Assembly (NCBI RefSeq): GCF_013085545.1
Contig: NZ_CP039543.1
Coordinates: forward strand, 930,001-994,000
DNA: 64,000 bases
Direction of reading: 5' to 3'
Source of the DNA: Oceanidesulfovibrio marinus
Lineage (GTDB): Bacteria > Desulfobacterota > Desulfovibrionia > Desulfovibrionales > Desulfovibrionaceae
Below the pieces are notes generated by a model. That model was not told the origin of the DNA and made no database searches. It saw only the letters and a list, made by a program, of their open reading frames with translations. Below are positions 25,136 to 34,876 of the stretch, in pieces. Position numbers and translations under genes: made by a program. Numbering within the stretch: position 1 is the stretch's first letter; each line of letters opens with the position of its first letter.

Positions 25136-25379
25136 CATATGCAGAAGAAAAAACGCCACGTCAAGCAATAATGTAACAAAATCGGCTCGTGCGCGACCAC
25201 GGCTGGATGCACCGGAAGCGTTGGGCGCCACCAGGATCTCAAAAAATAATCTCTAACAAATCAGCGAGAAAAAGCGGACGATGAGACGGAGGACAAAGTG
25301 GCCAAGGGCGGGACACAGCGCGTAGGAGCACCCTGCCCTGCACAACACCGTGCTACGACATCAACGATTGAGCAGCGTG

Positions 25380-26825
25380 TTACTTGCGCCAGAACTCAGG
25401 CACAAAGAGGATGATGACCGTGTAGATTTCCAGCCGGCCCAGCAGCATGTCGAAGGCGAGCACCCACTTGCCCATCATGGGGATGTGCGCGTAGTTCTCG
25501 GCCGGCCCCACCGTGCCCAGGCCCGGACCGATGTTGCCGATACACGCCGCCACCGAGGCGAAGGACGTGAGCACGTCCATGCCCAGGGCGGCCATCACAA
25601 AGGCCGAGAGCACATACAGGAGCAGGTAGAGGATGAAGAATCCCACCACGCCGGAGAGCACATCCGGCGGCACGAGCCTGCCGCCCAGCTTGACGCGTTT
25701 CACGGCCCGCGGATGCACCAACTGCAGCAGCTCGTGATAGCCCTGCTTGAGCAGCACCAGCACGCGCATGCACTTCATGCCGCCGCCTGTGGAACCTGCC
25801 GACCCGCCCAGGAACATGAGGAAGAACAGGAGCACCTGGGCCAGGGGCAGCCAGACCTCGTAATCCGCCGTGGCATAGCCCGTTGTGGTGCAGATGGAGA
25901 CCACCTGGAAGGCGGCCATGCGTAGCGATGTCCAGACGGACTCGTAGTTGTTGTCCCAGACGCAGAAAGTAATGATGACGGTGAACAGCAGGATGACGAC
26001 GGCGTAGAAGCGGAACTCGGAGTCGCGCAAAAGGGACATGACATCGCCGCGCAACAGCCGGAAGTGCAGCGAGAAGTTCATGCCCGCCAGGAACATGAAG
26101 AGAATGATGACCCAGTCGATGTAGGCGGAGTCGTACGCCGCGATGGAAGTGTTACGCGTGGAGAAGCCGCCCGTGGCCAGGGTGCCGAAGGTGTGGCAGA
26201 TGGAGTCGAAGAGGTTCATGCCGCCGAACATCAGCAACACGGCCTGGGCCACGCTGAGCATCACGTAGACCCGCCACAGCATCACGGCCGTGTCCTTGAT
26301 GCGCGGTTTGAGCTTGTCCGGCGTGGGGCCGGGCACTTCGGCCTTGTAGAGCTGCATGCCCCCCACGCCCAGGAACGGCAAGATGGCCAGGGAGAGCACG
26401 ATGATGCCCATGCCGCCCAGCCAGTGCGTCAGGCTGCGCCACATCAGCAGACCCTTGGGCACGCTCTCGATGTCCGTCAGGGTGGATGCGCCCGTGGTGG
26501 TGAAGCCGGAGATGGACTCGAACACCGCGTCGGTGGGCGTCATCTCCCCGGCCACGATAAACGGCAGCGCACCGAACAGCCCGGCGGCGAGCCAGCCCAG
26601 CGCCACAATGGCGATGCCCTCGCGATGGCTCAGCACCGGCGCGGAGTCGTTGCGCAGGGCCAGCATGGCGAACGCGCCCAGGCCCAGAGTGATGCCGATG
26701 GAGATGATAAGCGGCACCACCGAGGAATCGCCATAGTAGATGGCGAAGCCCAGGGGGAAGAGCATGGCCAGCCCAAGACAGCATACAAGTGCGCCTATGA
26801 CGCTGAGAATGTAGGGAATCCGCAT
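25380..26825 (-). CDS. trkH: TrkH/KtrB-family potassium uptake protein
   Basis: The K+-translocating membrane subunit, 481 residues with four helix-pore-helix repeats. Selectivity-filter regions are SGFTTTGAST, FGTLATGGFST, TTTGYATADYE and the last at ACIGNIGPGLGTVGP. LTHWLGGMGIIVLSLAILPFLGVGG is the usual TrkH N-terminal signature. It works with the NAD-binding TrkA encoded just upstream (45-base gap), which gates it. The final VPEFWRK is the canonical TrkH C-terminus. Confidence 0.93.
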   Translation of the reverse strand: MRIPYILSVIGALVCCLGLAMLFPLGFAIYYGDSSVVPLIISIGITLGLGAFAMLALRNDSAPVLSHREGIAIVALGWLAAGLFGALPFIVAGEMTPTDAVFESISGFTTTGASTLTDIESVPKGLLMWRSLTHWLGGMGIIVLSLAILPFLGVGGMQLYKAEVPGPTPDKLKPRIKDTAVMLWRVYVMLSVAQAVLLMFGGMNLFDSICHTFGTLATGGFSTRNTSIAAYDSAYIDWVIILFMFLAGMNFSLHFRLLRGDVMSLLRDSEFRFYAVVILLFTVIITFCVWDNNYESVWTSLRMAAFQVVSICTTTGYATADYEVWLPLAQVLLFFLMFLGGSAGSTGGGMKCMRVLVLLKQGYHELLQLVHPRAVKRVKLGGRLVPPDVLSGVVGFFILYLLLYVLSAFVMAALGMDVLTSFASVAACIGNIGPGLGTVGPAENYAHIPMMGKWVLAFDMLLGRLEIYTVIILFVPEFWRK

Positions 26826-26870
26826 CGATCGTGCTCTGGAATTCTGCCTGGGAAGACGGGCTGAAAGGTC

Positions 26871-28274
26871 CTACACGTACTCCAGCTTCACGGCCAGCGC
26901 GTCTTCCACTTTGGACACAGCGTGACGCAATGCCAGGATGATGATGCGGTCTTCGGGAAGGATAACCGTATCGCCCGTGGGGACAATCACGCGGTCGCCG
27001 CGCACCAGGCACAGCACGATGGCGCCCTTGGGGAAGTCGATCTCCTTGAGCGGCTTGTTGACTACGCCGGACTTCTCCAGGGCGATGGCCTCCAGCGCCT
27101 CGGCCTCCTCCCCCTTGATGGACACCGTGGAGAGCACCGAGCCCTTGCGCACGTAATGAAGGATGGAGTTCACCGCGGAGAGGCGCGGGCTCACGCTGTG
27201 CTCGATGCCGATGGCGCGCACAAGCGGCAGGTAGGCTGTCTTGTTCACGCGGGTGATGGTCTTCTTGGCGCCCATGTTCTTGGACAGCAGCGAAGAGAGG
27301 ATATTGGTCTCCTCGTCACCGGTGAGCGAGACCACCAGGTCCATGGCGGCCACGTTCTCTTCGAGCAGAAAATCCTGGTCCGTACCGTCGCCCTTGAGCA
27401 CGATGGTCTTGTTCAGCACGCCGGCCAGCCACTGGCAGCGGTCCTCATCCTTGTCCACCAGCTTGACGTGGTAGCCCTTGCGCTCGAAGAGCGTGGCCAG
27501 CTTCAAGCCGATGTTGCCACCGCCGATGATCAGCACGTCGCGGATGGCCAGGTGCTCGCAGCCGAAGGCCCGGCATATTTCGGGGATATCGCGGTCCTCG
27601 GTGACCACATACAGCAGATCGCCCTGCTCGACAGTATCGCGGCCGGTGGGGATGATGAGTCGTTCGTTACGGAGAATCGCGCCGATGATCAGGCTGACGT
27701 CGCCCATCTCCTCGCGCAGCTTTATGAGCGAGAGGCCGGCATAGCGCGGCTCCTTGAGCCGCAGACCGATGAGCTTGACCTTGCCGCCCACGAACTCGCT
27801 GTACTCCAGGGCTCCCGGCACGGTGACCATGCGCTCGATGGTCTTGATGATCTCAACCTCCGGGTTGATGAGCATGGAGATGTTGAGCGTCTCGCCGGTC
27901 AGGGCATCGCGGTAGAGCGAGTACTCGTCGTTGCGGATTCGCGCCAGCTTCACCGCATCCGGATTGAGGATGTTGGCAAAGAAGCAGGCGATGATGTTGA
28001 TCTCGTCGCTGTCCGTCACGGCCAGGAAGATGTCGGCGTCTTCCACACCCGCCACGTCCAGTATCTTGGGCGAGGAGGCGGAGCCTTCGATGGTCTGGAC
28101 ATCGAGGGTATCAGCCAGACGCCGGAGCGCTGCCGGGTTCTGGTCCACCACCACGACCTGCTTGTTCTCGCTGGCCAGGCGTTTGGCAATGTGGAAACCG
28201 ACCTCGCCTGCGCCGGCGATGACAATGGTGCTTTGGGTTGCCTTGGAAGGCTCGCGTCGCCAGAATGATCGCAT
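26871..28274 (-). CDS. trkA: Trk system potassium transport regulatory protein TrkA
   Basis: A 467-residue cytoplasmic RCK protein with two tandem units, each a Rossmann domain plus TrkA-C domain. Nucleotide sites are IVIAGAGEVGFHIAKRLA (residues about 17-34) and VLIIGGGNIGLKLATLFE (about 240-257). ALEYSEFVGGKVKLIGLRL and PKGAIVLCLVRGDRVIVPTGDTV mark the TrkA-C domains. It controls K+ flux through TrkH in response to NAD(H)/ATP. GAGAGG precedes the ATG. Confidence 0.95.
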   Translation of the reverse strand: MRSFWRREPSKATQSTIVIAGAGEVGFHIAKRLASENKQVVVVDQNPAALRRLADTLDVQTIEGSASSPKILDVAGVEDADIFLAVTDSDEINIIACFFANILNPDAVKLARIRNDEYSLYRDALTGETLNISMLINPEVEIIKTIERMVTVPGALEYSEFVGGKVKLIGLRLKEPRYAGLSLIKLREEMGDVSLIIGAILRNERLIIPTGRDTVEQGDLLYVVTEDRDIPEICRAFGCEHLAIRDVLIIGGGNIGLKLATLFERKGYHVKLVDKDEDRCQWLAGVLNKTIVLKGDGTDQDFLLEENVAAMDLVVSLTGDEETNILSSLLSKNMGAKKTITRVNKTAYLPLVRAIGIEHSVSPRLSAVNSILHYVRKGSVLSTVSIKGEEAEALEAIALEKSGVVNKPLKEIDFPKGAIVLCLVRGDRVIVPTGDTVILPEDRIIILALRHAVSKVEDALAVKLEYV

Positions 28275-28340
28275 GGTTTGCCTCTCTAATCGAAAGGGCG
28301 GCAGGAATCCACCCCTGCGGCAAGTGGGCGTTTATGCGAC

Positions 28341-28381
28341 AAAAAACCCGCCGTGTTCCTATGCGGGAGGAACACGGCGGG
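28341..28381 (-). terminator. Terminator after rpsT
   Basis: On the minus strand CCCGCCGTGTTCC pairs with GGAACACGGCGGG and is followed by TTTTTT. It lies 33 bases past the rpsT stop. Confidence 0.9.
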
Positions 28382-28413
28382 TGGTATCCGAATGGAAATA
28401 CGAACAGATGAGG

Positions 28414-28686
28414 CTAGGAAGCCTCGCCGATCTTGTTCACGGCCTGGTGCAGCCGGGAGATGCGGCGGGCCGCGCCACGCCAGTGGTAGACCTTCTTGGT
28501 GGCTGCCTTGTCCAGGGCGGAAGTGGCATCCACGAGGGCCTGCTGGGCGGCTTCGCGATCGTTCTGCTCCACGGCGGTGCGTACGCGCTTGATAAGATTG
28601 CGCACACGGGTCTTCACGGCGCGGTTGCGGTCGCGGCGCTTGAGGCTCTGACGGTGACGCTTCAAAGCGGACTTGTGGTTGGCCAT
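28414..28686 (-). CDS. rpsT: 30S ribosomal protein S20
   Basis: A 90-residue basic helical protein that binds 16S r[24 protein letters not shown] and the central [12 protein letters not shown] with [10 protein letters not shown] at the end are the S20 pattern. It has its own consensus promoter and a strong terminator, so it is an independent unit after the glyS gene. Confidence 0.97.
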   Translation of the reverse strand: MANHKSALKRHRQSLKRRDRNRAVKTRVRNLIKRVRTAVEQNDREAAQQALVDATSALDKAATKKVYHWRGAARRISRLHQAVNKIGEAS

Positions 28687-28777
28687 GTGTCTTTCGCTCC
28701 TTATAAATTGCCTGTCGGCTTGTCGAAATCTTCACGTGCATCAGCGGCCGAAATCAATCCCGGCCGGCAAAAAAGGA

Positions 28778-28807
28778 CACATATGTCCTGACCCACTGTT
28801 CTGTCAA
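28778..28807 (-). promoter_or_regulatory. Sigma-70 promoter of rpsT
   Basis: On the minus strand TTGACA (28802-28807) is followed after 18 bases by TATGTG (28778-28783). The -10 region overlaps the palindrome AGGACA-CATA-TGTCCT (28774-28789), which could be an operator. The promoter begins just beyond the glyS stop. Confidence 0.6.
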
Positions 28808-28825
28808 GACATTTGTTCAAAATAA

Positions 28826-30907
28826 TCACATCTGCAAGGCATTGAAGTCGGCGATCCGGCCCAGCCGGCTCACCAGCGCCTGGAGCAACTCCAGACGGTT
28901 CCGCTTCAAGGCTTCATCCTCGCACATAACCATGACGTTGTCGAAAAAGGCGTCCACGGCCGGGCGGATCTCCAGCATCAGCGCCATAAGCCCCTGATAG
29001 TCTTCCTTTTCCCACATCACATCGAATTTGGGAGACATCCGGCCCAGGGTCATGGCCAGGTTCTTCTCGGCCTCTTCCTCCAGCTTGTCCGGGTCAAACT
29101 TCCCGCTCAGCTCCATGCTCTCGGCCTGCTTGCGGATGATGTTCGCCGCGCGCTTGAAGGTGAGCACCGCGTTCTCGAAGCCGGGCTCGCTGCTGAACTC
29201 CTTGAGCGCAGCCAGACGCGCACGGGCCCCGGGCACATCGGTGTAGCCGGCCTGCAGCGCGGCCTCAACCATGAGCGTGGGGAAGTCCTGCGAGGCGAAC
29301 CAGTTCTTCTCGCGCTCGCGGAAGAACTCCAGCGCCTTGTCCAGCGCTTCCTCGCGCGGCAGCTTCCACGTGATATCGCCGTAACCGTCCAGAGCCTGCG
29401 TCAGGAAGTCGCGCAGGTCCACGCGCCAGTCGCGGTCCACCAGGATGCGGCAGATGCCCAGGACGCCGCGGCGCAGCGCAAAGGGATCGTTGGCGCCGGT
29501 GGGAATCCTGCCCAGGCCGAAGCAGCCCATTAACGTATCGGCCTTGTCGGCCATGGAGAGGATAGCGCCGCAGGTGGCTTCGGGCAGCGGGGAGTCCGGG
29601 CCGGCCGGCAGGTACTGCTCGCCCACGGCCGTGGAGACAATGGCATTCTCACCCTGCTTGTCCGCGTAGATCGCGCCCATCACGCCCTGCAGCTCCGCGA
29701 ACTCGCCCACCATCTCGGAGACAAGGTCCGTCTTGCAGATGCGCCCGGCGCGGCGGGCGTCATTTTCCTGGGACGGTTCCAGATGCTCGGCCAGCCAGCC
29801 GCACAGCGCCTCGATGCGCCGGCTCTTGTCGCCCATGGAGCCCAGCGGGCCAAGGAACACAACGTGCTCCAGCTTGTCCAGCCAGTCCGACTGCTCGGCG
29901 GCGAGGTCGGTCTTCCAGAAGAAGCGGGCGTCCTCCAGCCGGGCCTTGAGCACGCGCTCCCAACCCTTTTTCACCAGCTCTTCGTTGGTGGGGTTCAGAT
30001 TGAGCGTGGCCAGGAAATGGGGCAGCAGCTCGCCGTCGCTGTTCTGGACGCCGAAGCTCTTCTGGTGGCTCTCCATGGAGGTCAGCAGAACCTCCTTGGG
30101 CAGCTCCAGGAAGGAAGGATCAAAATCGCCGACAATGGGTACGGGCATCTCAGCAAGACCGCCCACCTCTTCGAGCAGGCTGTGGTTCCAGACCACCTGA
30201 CCGCCCACGGCCAGGGCCGCGGCCTCGCCGTGCTCCATGATCAGCTCGCGCCGCATGGAGGCGGACAGCGTGACCCGGCACTTCTCGTGGATCAGCTTCT
30301 CGTAGTCAAAGGCGCCCTTGAGCTCAAACGGTCCGGGACCGTGCACACGGTGGCCCCAGGTCTTGCGGCCGGACTCGAGCCCGGCGATGCTCAGCGGCAC
30401 CACGTCCTCGTCGAGCAGCGCCAGCAGCCAGCGCAGAGGCCGGCCGAAAGTAAACTCGCCGGAGCCCCAGTGCATCTTCTTGGGGAAGGTGAGGCCCGTG
30501 ATGCACGCCTCCAGCACCGGGGGCAAAAGCTCCATGGCAGCCACACCTCCGGTGCGCTTGGTCAGGGCCAGGTACTCGCCCTTGTCCGTGGTCACGGTGG
30601 TCAGATCCTCGACCGACATGCCCTGCCCCCTGGCAAAGCCAATGGCCGCCTTGGTGGGCTCGCCGTCCTTGAAGGCAACGGCCGCAGGCGGACCGGTCAC
30701 CAGCTCCTCGCGCTCCTCCTGCACCGCGTCCAGATCCTCCACGCGGATGGCAAGACGCCGCGGCGTTGCGTCGGCATGCACGGTTCCAAAGCCCAGACCG
30801 ATCTCGGTCAGCTTGGCCTTCATGATCTCCTTGCCCTCGTGCACGAGGGACGAGAGGAACCGCGCGGGCATCTCCTCGAAACCGATTTCAAATACCAGAC
30901 GAGACAT
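28826..30907 (-). CDS. glyS: Glycine-tRNA ligase beta subunit
   Basis: The 693-residue beta subunit of the alpha2beta2 glycyl-tRNA synthetase, involved in tRNA recognition. VFEIGFEEMPARFL opens the family; GRPLRWLLALLDEDVVPL, MESHQKSFGVQN, KADTLMGCFGLGRIPTGANDPFALRR and KRAANIIRKQ follow in order. The ATG at 30907 overlaps the glyQ stop as ATGA; sequence upstream of it belongs to glyQ. Confidence 0.96.
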   Translation of the reverse strand: MSRLVFEIGFEEMPARFLSSLVHEGKEIMKAKLTEIGLGFGTVHADATPRRLAIRVEDLDAVQEEREELVTGPPAAVAFKDGEPTKAAIGFARGQGMSVEDLTTVTTDKGEYLALTKRTGGVAAMELLPPVLEACITGLTFPKKMHWGSGEFTFGRPLRWLLALLDEDVVPLSIAGLESGRKTWGHRVHGPGPFELKGAFDYEKLIHEKCRVTLSASMRRELIMEHGEAAALAVGGQVVWNHSLLEEVGGLAEMPVPIVGDFDPSFLELPKEVLLTSMESHQKSFGVQNSDGELLPHFLATLNLNPTNEELVKKGWERVLKARLEDARFFWKTDLAAEQSDWLDKLEHVVFLGPLGSMGDKSRRIEALCGWLAEHLEPSQENDARRAGRICKTDLVSEMVGEFAELQGVMGAIYADKQGENAIVSTAVGEQYLPAGPDSPLPEATCGAILSMADKADTLMGCFGLGRIPTGANDPFALRRGVLGICRILVDRDWRVDLRDFLTQALDGYGDITWKLPREEALDKALEFFREREKNWFASQDFPTLMVEAALQAGYTDVPGARARLAALKEFSSEPGFENAVLTFKRAANIIRKQAESMELSGKFDPDKLEEEAEKNLAMTLGRMSPKFDVMWEKEDYQGLMALMLEIRPAVDAFFDNVMVMCEDEALKRNRLELLQALVSRLGRIADFNALQM

Positions 30908-31788
30908 CAGGCCACCTCCTTCTGCTCGAGCATGGGGTAGCCCAGGTCCTCGCGCTGTTGAGCCCACAGCCGCGCCACGGCGGAAGCGAGCTCGCGCACA
31001 CGCAGGATGTAGCCCATGCGCTCCGTAATGGAGATGGCGCCGCGCGCCTGGAGAAGGTTGAAGGCGTGGGACGACTTCATGGTGTAGTCATACGCAGGCA
31101 GGGCCATTCCAGCCTCGATGCAGCGGTTGGCCTCTTTCTCGTACATGTCGAACAGGCTGAGCAGCATGTCCTTGTCCGAGATCTCGAAGTTGTACGTGGA
31201 GTGCTCGATCTCGCCGCGCTGGTGCACCTGGCCGTAGGTCAGGCGATCGTTCCAGGAAAGGTCGTACACCGATTCCTTGCCCTGCAGATACATGCAGAGA
31301 CGCTCCAGGCCGTAGGTCAGCTCCACGCTCACCGGATGCAGGTCGATGCCGCCCACCTGCTGGAAGTATGTGAACTGCGTGACCTCCATGCCGTTGAGCC
31401 AGACCTCCCAGCCCAGGCCCCAGGCACCCAGGGTGGGGGATTCCCAGTCGTCCTCCACAAAGCGGATGTCGTGCTCGGCCGGGTTCACGCCCAGCGCCTG
31501 CAGGCTTTCCAGATACAGCTCCTGCACATCCACGGGCGATGGTTTCAGGATGACCTGGAACTGGTAGTAATGCTGCAGCCGGTTGGGGTTCTCGCCGTAG
31601 CGGCCGTCGGTCGGCCGCCGCGAGGGTTCCACATATGCCACACTCCAGGGTTCCGGGCCGATGACGCGCAGGAAGGTGGCCGGGTTGAACGTGCCCGCGC
31701 CAACTTCCACGTCCACGGGCTGCTGGATGATGCAGCCCTTCTTCGCCCAGAAGTTCTGGAGCGTCAGAATGACGTCTTGAAAGTGCAT
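30907..31788 (-). CDS. glyQ: Glycine-tRNA ligase alpha subunit
   Basis: The 293-residue catalytic alpha subunit, a class II synthetase core. Signatures: [62 protein letters not shown], and [14 protein letters not shown]. It charges tRNA-Gly together with GlyS, encoded immediately downstream with a 1-codon overlap. The ATG at 31788 is fixed by homology; the longer frame upstream is not family-like. Confidence 0.97.
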   Translation of the reverse strand: MHFQDVILTLQNFWAKKGCIIQQPVDVEVGAGTFNPATFLRVIGPEPWSVAYVEPSRRPTDGRYGENPNRLQHYYQFQVILKPSPVDVQELYLESLQALGVNPAEHDIRFVEDDWESPTLGAWGLGWEVWLNGMEVTQFTYFQQVGGIDLHPVSVELTYGLERLCMYLQGKESVYDLSWNDRLTYGQVHQRGEIEHSTYNFEISDKDMLLSLFDMYEKEANRCIEAGMALPAYDYTMKSSHAFNLLQARGAISITERMGYILRVRELASAVARLWAQQREDLGYPMLEQKEVA

Positions 31789-31823
31789 GTTCGTTGCTCG
31801 TTTTTTTTCAATATGAGTGTTCG

Positions 31824-32594
31824 CTAGACGTGCTTGTATCGTGTATTTTCCCAGGATAGGCCCAGATGGTAGCGCACCAGGGCGTCCACGGCCGCAGCGC
31901 ATTCGCGACGTGCACGCGGGGAGATCTCCAGCTGGAGCCAGGCGCTCGGTCCGGCGTCCACGACCGGACCCAGGACATACGCGCTCTCAGGGGATAGTGG
32001 CAAGGGCCTGCCGGCAGCGAATTTACGCCCGGCGCAGGCGCGGCACAGCACCCTGCCCTCCTCTACAAATAAAAAATGCGTCGTGCCGCCCTGGTCCATA
32101 TCCTGGACAAGCGGCGCGCCGCATGCGGCGCAGCGTTCGAAATCCGCCCCAAAGCCCTGCTCCCGCGACGCCCTGGCGCGGAACAGGTGGGCGAACAGCG
32201 TATCCGGCTCCGGCTCTTCCTCCAGCGCACGCAACAGGTCGCACGCCAGGGAGTACGCCTCGGGAGCGCCTTGCGATCCCGGACAGACGGCCTCCAGAAA
32301 CTTGATGCAGCGCATGGCCAGGCCAAGACGCTGCCAGTCGGAACGCAACCGTCGCGGCGCGTTCAGCAGTGAGCCTTCCTCCAGGCAGAGATACTCGCCC
32401 CTGCCGGTGGAGCGGACCCGGAAATGGACTTCGCAGAGCGCGTCCAGGCAGCCGCAGAAACGTCGTTTGGACTTGGAGCCCCCAAATGCAAAGGCCGTGA
32501 GCATGCCACGGCTGGGGGAAAGAAAGCGCACCCACAGATCGGCCTCCCGAAACGCGCCGACCTTGAGCACGAGAGCCTTTTCCGTGAACTCCAT
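31824..32594 (-). CDS. recO: DNA repair protein RecO
   Basis: A 256-residue RecFOR-pathway protein that anneals single strands and helps load RecA. The N-terminal OB fold reads [32 protein letters not shown]; the helical domain carries a zinc site from CAACGAP and CRACAGRKF. It begins ten bases after the rodZ stop and precedes glyQ, as in related genomes. Confidence 0.92.
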   Translation of the reverse strand: MEFTEKALVLKVGAFREADLWVRFLSPSRGMLTAFAFGGSKSKRRFCGCLDALCEVHFRVRSTGRGEYLCLEEGSLLNAPRRLRSDWQRLGLAMRCIKFLEAVCPGSQGAPEAYSLACDLLRALEEEPEPDTLFAHLFRARASREQGFGADFERCAACGAPLVQDMDQGGTTHFLFVEEGRVLCRACAGRKFAAGRPLPLSPESAYVLGPVVDAGPSAWLQLEISPRARRECAAAVDALVRYHLGLSWENTRYKHV

Positions 32595-32604
32595 TCCGCT
32601 CCCT

Positions 32605-33702
32605 CTACTCGGGGGTCGGGGGGAATCGCAGCTCTTTCACCTCGCCCGAGCGGTACGACGTTGGAAACGGTTCGTCATTGTAGAGGAACCGGACGCCGCC
32701 GGCGTTGCCCAGACGCAGGAGCAGCGTCTTGTCAAAACGCAACGAGGCGCGCTGGCCGGCGTACAGGTAAAAGTCCTTGGGCGCGTCCTGATCGATGGTG
32801 AAGCCGATCCAGCACGGCTCCATGGCCATGATTTGCACGGACTGGCCGCCGCCGTCGGCAGGCGCGTGTACCACCACAGGCTCCGACCTGAGTGCCTGCT
32901 GGTACATGGCGTTCTTCTTCGCATCGGCTGATCCGGCCGTGGCGTTGGCTTCCTGGGATGCAGCCGTGTCGGCGCTTTCGTCTTCTGCCGCGGCCGTGGC
33001 GTTGTCGGCTTCGTCCTCCTGGGAGGACTCGATATTCCGCGCGATGTCCGCAACCTCGCTCGCCACCTCTTCACCGGGCTGCGTTGCGTTTACGATGGCG
33101 TCAACACTCTCGTCGATTGCGGCCTCGTCGGTGGTTGTTCCAGACGTGGCGTTGATGCCTGCCGGAAGCTGCGGCGCCTGCTGCGCCGTCTTCGGGGCGG
33201 GCAGAGCCGCGCCGGCGGCAGGAGCGGCCTGCTCAGCGGCCGGGGCCTCCGTCGCGTTGGATGCACTGGTGGCGTTATCCGCCTCGGGCGGCACAGCGCT
33301 TTCCAGCGACCGCCAGATGAAGTACCCGCCGCCTGCTGCCAGCAGGAGCAGCACGAGCAGGATAATGGCCTTGTTGCTGCGGCGTTGCTCGCGCTGCATG
33401 GGGTATGGAGTCACCTCGGTCAGCGGCTTGTGCCGTCGGACCTTGCTTCGCGGCGGCTCCACCCCTTCCATGGCGCTCTCCAGGCCCAGCTCCGGGTCCT
33501 CGGGATTCAAGCCGAGCACCTTGGCGTACGTCTTGAGAAAGCCTTTGACGTATACAGGATGAGGCAAGGTTTCCAGACGACCTTCCTCGATGGATTCGAG
33601 AATGTTCGGCGCTATCTTGCTACGCTGCTGCATGGCCTCCAGCGAGAGGCCCTGCCGTTGGCGTTCTTCACGCAGCTTGTTCCCAATTTCCTTTAGAGAC
33701 AT
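32605..33702 (-). CDS. rodZ: RodZ-like cell-shape protein (HTH_25 - TM - DUF4115)
   Basis: A 365-residue bitopic membrane protein that links the MreB cytoskeleton to the envelope. The cytoplasmic N-terminus is a Cro-like HTH (LKEIGNKLREERQRQGLSLEAM, then HPVYVKGFLKTYAKVLGL), followed by a basic stretch, one membrane helix (about residues 111-130), a long Ala/Asp/Asn/Thr-rich periplasmic linker and a C-terminal DUF4115 domain (MEPCWIGFTIDQD to the end). The linker holds six N-A-T sequons. ATG 33702 is the second of two adjacent Met codons and fits the family start. Confidence 0.88.
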   Translation of the reverse strand: MSLKEIGNKLREERQRQGLSLEAMQQRSKIAPNILESIEEGRLETLPHPVYVKGFLKTYAKVLGLNPEDPELGLESAMEGVEPPRSKVRRHKPLTEVTPYPMQREQRRSNKAIILLVLLLLAAGGGYFIWRSLESAVPPEADNATSASNATEAPAAEQAAPAAGAALPAPKTAQQAPQLPAGINATSGTTTDEAAIDESVDAIVNATQPGEEVASEVADIARNIESSQEDEADNATAAAEDESADTAASQEANATAGSADAKKNAMYQQALRSEPVVVHAPADGGGQSVQIMAMEPCWIGFTIDQDAPKDFYLYAGQRASLRFDKTLLLRLGNAGGVRFLYNDEPFPTSYRSGEVKELRFPPTPE

Positions 33703-33729
33703 CAAAGTTCCGTCGTTATCGCAACGCGA

Positions 33730-34830
33730 TTAAAGGTTGACGCGGATGACGGCCTTGTCGCGGAGCTGCTTCATGTAATCGCTGAAGCGCTCCTCAAGCT
33801 TTTGCTGCATCAGGCGGTTGCGAAGCTGGTCGATCTCGTCCTGGGAAAGCGAGGAAAGAACGGACTCGGGCGACGGCCCCGCACTCGCCGTGGCGGTCTC
33901 ATTGTCCTCGGGCTCAGGCTCGGGCTCCTTCTGGGGTGCGGCCTGCGCCGGGCCCTGCTTGCTCTTCAGTTGAATGAAGGCGTACTGGTCGGCCAGCCCG
34001 AACACATCGGACACCTTTCCAGGCGATGTCTTGGACACGGCCTGCTGGATGGGAGCGCCGAGCTCCGAAAGAGCGATTGTGCCGAGGGAGCCGCCCTCGG
34101 AAGCGCCCGGCCCCTGGGAGTGCTGCTTGGCCGCATCGGCAAAGCTCAGCTTGCCGGAGCTTACCGCGTTGTGCAGATCTTCGGCCTCGTCCTGCGTGCC
34201 CACGATAATGATGGAAAGCTCGACCATGGAGGACGGCTCGCTGGCAGCCGACGCATCCGGGGCCGGCGCCTCCATCATCATATCCATCGGCCCCATGCCC
34301 ATGGGCATGGAGTGCTGCTTCATCATACTGGCGTACTCGGCCAGCTCCTTGTCCGTCACCACCACGCGGTGCTGCACCATGTAGCCGATCAAACGCTGCT
34401 TGAGGAGCTGCTTGCGAACGCTTTCCGCGTACTCCTCGCGAGTCATGTTCTTAAGAGCAATCTGGCTGCGGAACTGCTCCACCGTAAGGCCGTTTCCCTC
34501 GCGGATCTTGCGGATGGCGTTTTCCAGGTCCGCCTGGGAAACCTCCAGGCCCAGCCGTTCCGCCTCCTGCTGGATGAGGATGTCGTTGATCATAGACTCC
34601 AGCATGAGCCGACGTCCCTGCTCGTGGACCTGCTCCTCCGTGTAGCCTTCGGGTATTCCTGTTTGTTTCAAACGCTCATCTATCTGAGCGTCCAGATCGC
34701 CTATGGTGATGACCTCGCCATTAACGACGGCGGCGATACCGTCAACAATCTGGGCGGCCTGGACGTGATCCGGCGCCGCCGCAATAAACACAAGCGCCGT
34801 AACGATAGCGGAAATGAGAATCTCTCTCAC
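33730..34830 (-). CDS. SurA-like periplasmic peptidyl-prolyl isomerase/chaperone
   Basis: A 366-residue exported protein. Signal peptide, then the SurA N-domain (IVDGIAAVVNGEVITIGDLDAQI; RRLMLESMINDILIQQEAERLGL), one parvulin domain (IIIVGTQDEAEDLHNAVSSGKLSFADAAKQHSQ...GGSLGTI), a Pro/Glu-rich linker and a C-terminal helix that returns to the N-domain. Only one parvulin domain is present where E. coli SurA has two. A Met-rich insert (residues about 169-186, SMPMGMGPMDMMM) sits between the N-domain and the parvulin domain. It assists outer-membrane protein folding with the neighbouring PpiC lipoprotein. Confidence 0.88.
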   Translation of the reverse strand: MREILISAIVTALVFIAAAPDHVQAAQIVDGIAAVVNGEVITIGDLDAQIDERLKQTGIPEGYTEEQVHEQGRRLMLESMINDILIQQEAERLGLEVSQADLENAIRKIREGNGLTVEQFRSQIALKNMTREEYAESVRKQLLKQRLIGYMVQHRVVVTDKELAEYASMMKQHSMPMGMGPMDMMMEAPAPDASAASEPSSMVELSIIIVGTQDEAEDLHNAVSSGKLSFADAAKQHSQGPGASEGGSLGTIALSELGAPIQQAVSKTSPGKVSDVFGLADQYAFIQLKSKQGPAQAAPQKEPEPEPEDNETATASAGPSPESVLSSLSQDEIDQLRNRLMQQKLEERFSDYMKQLRDKAVIRVNL

Positions 34831-34876
34831 CTGACTCCTCCGAATTCCGTTCCACGGGCCGTTGGTTCCGGGAGAT

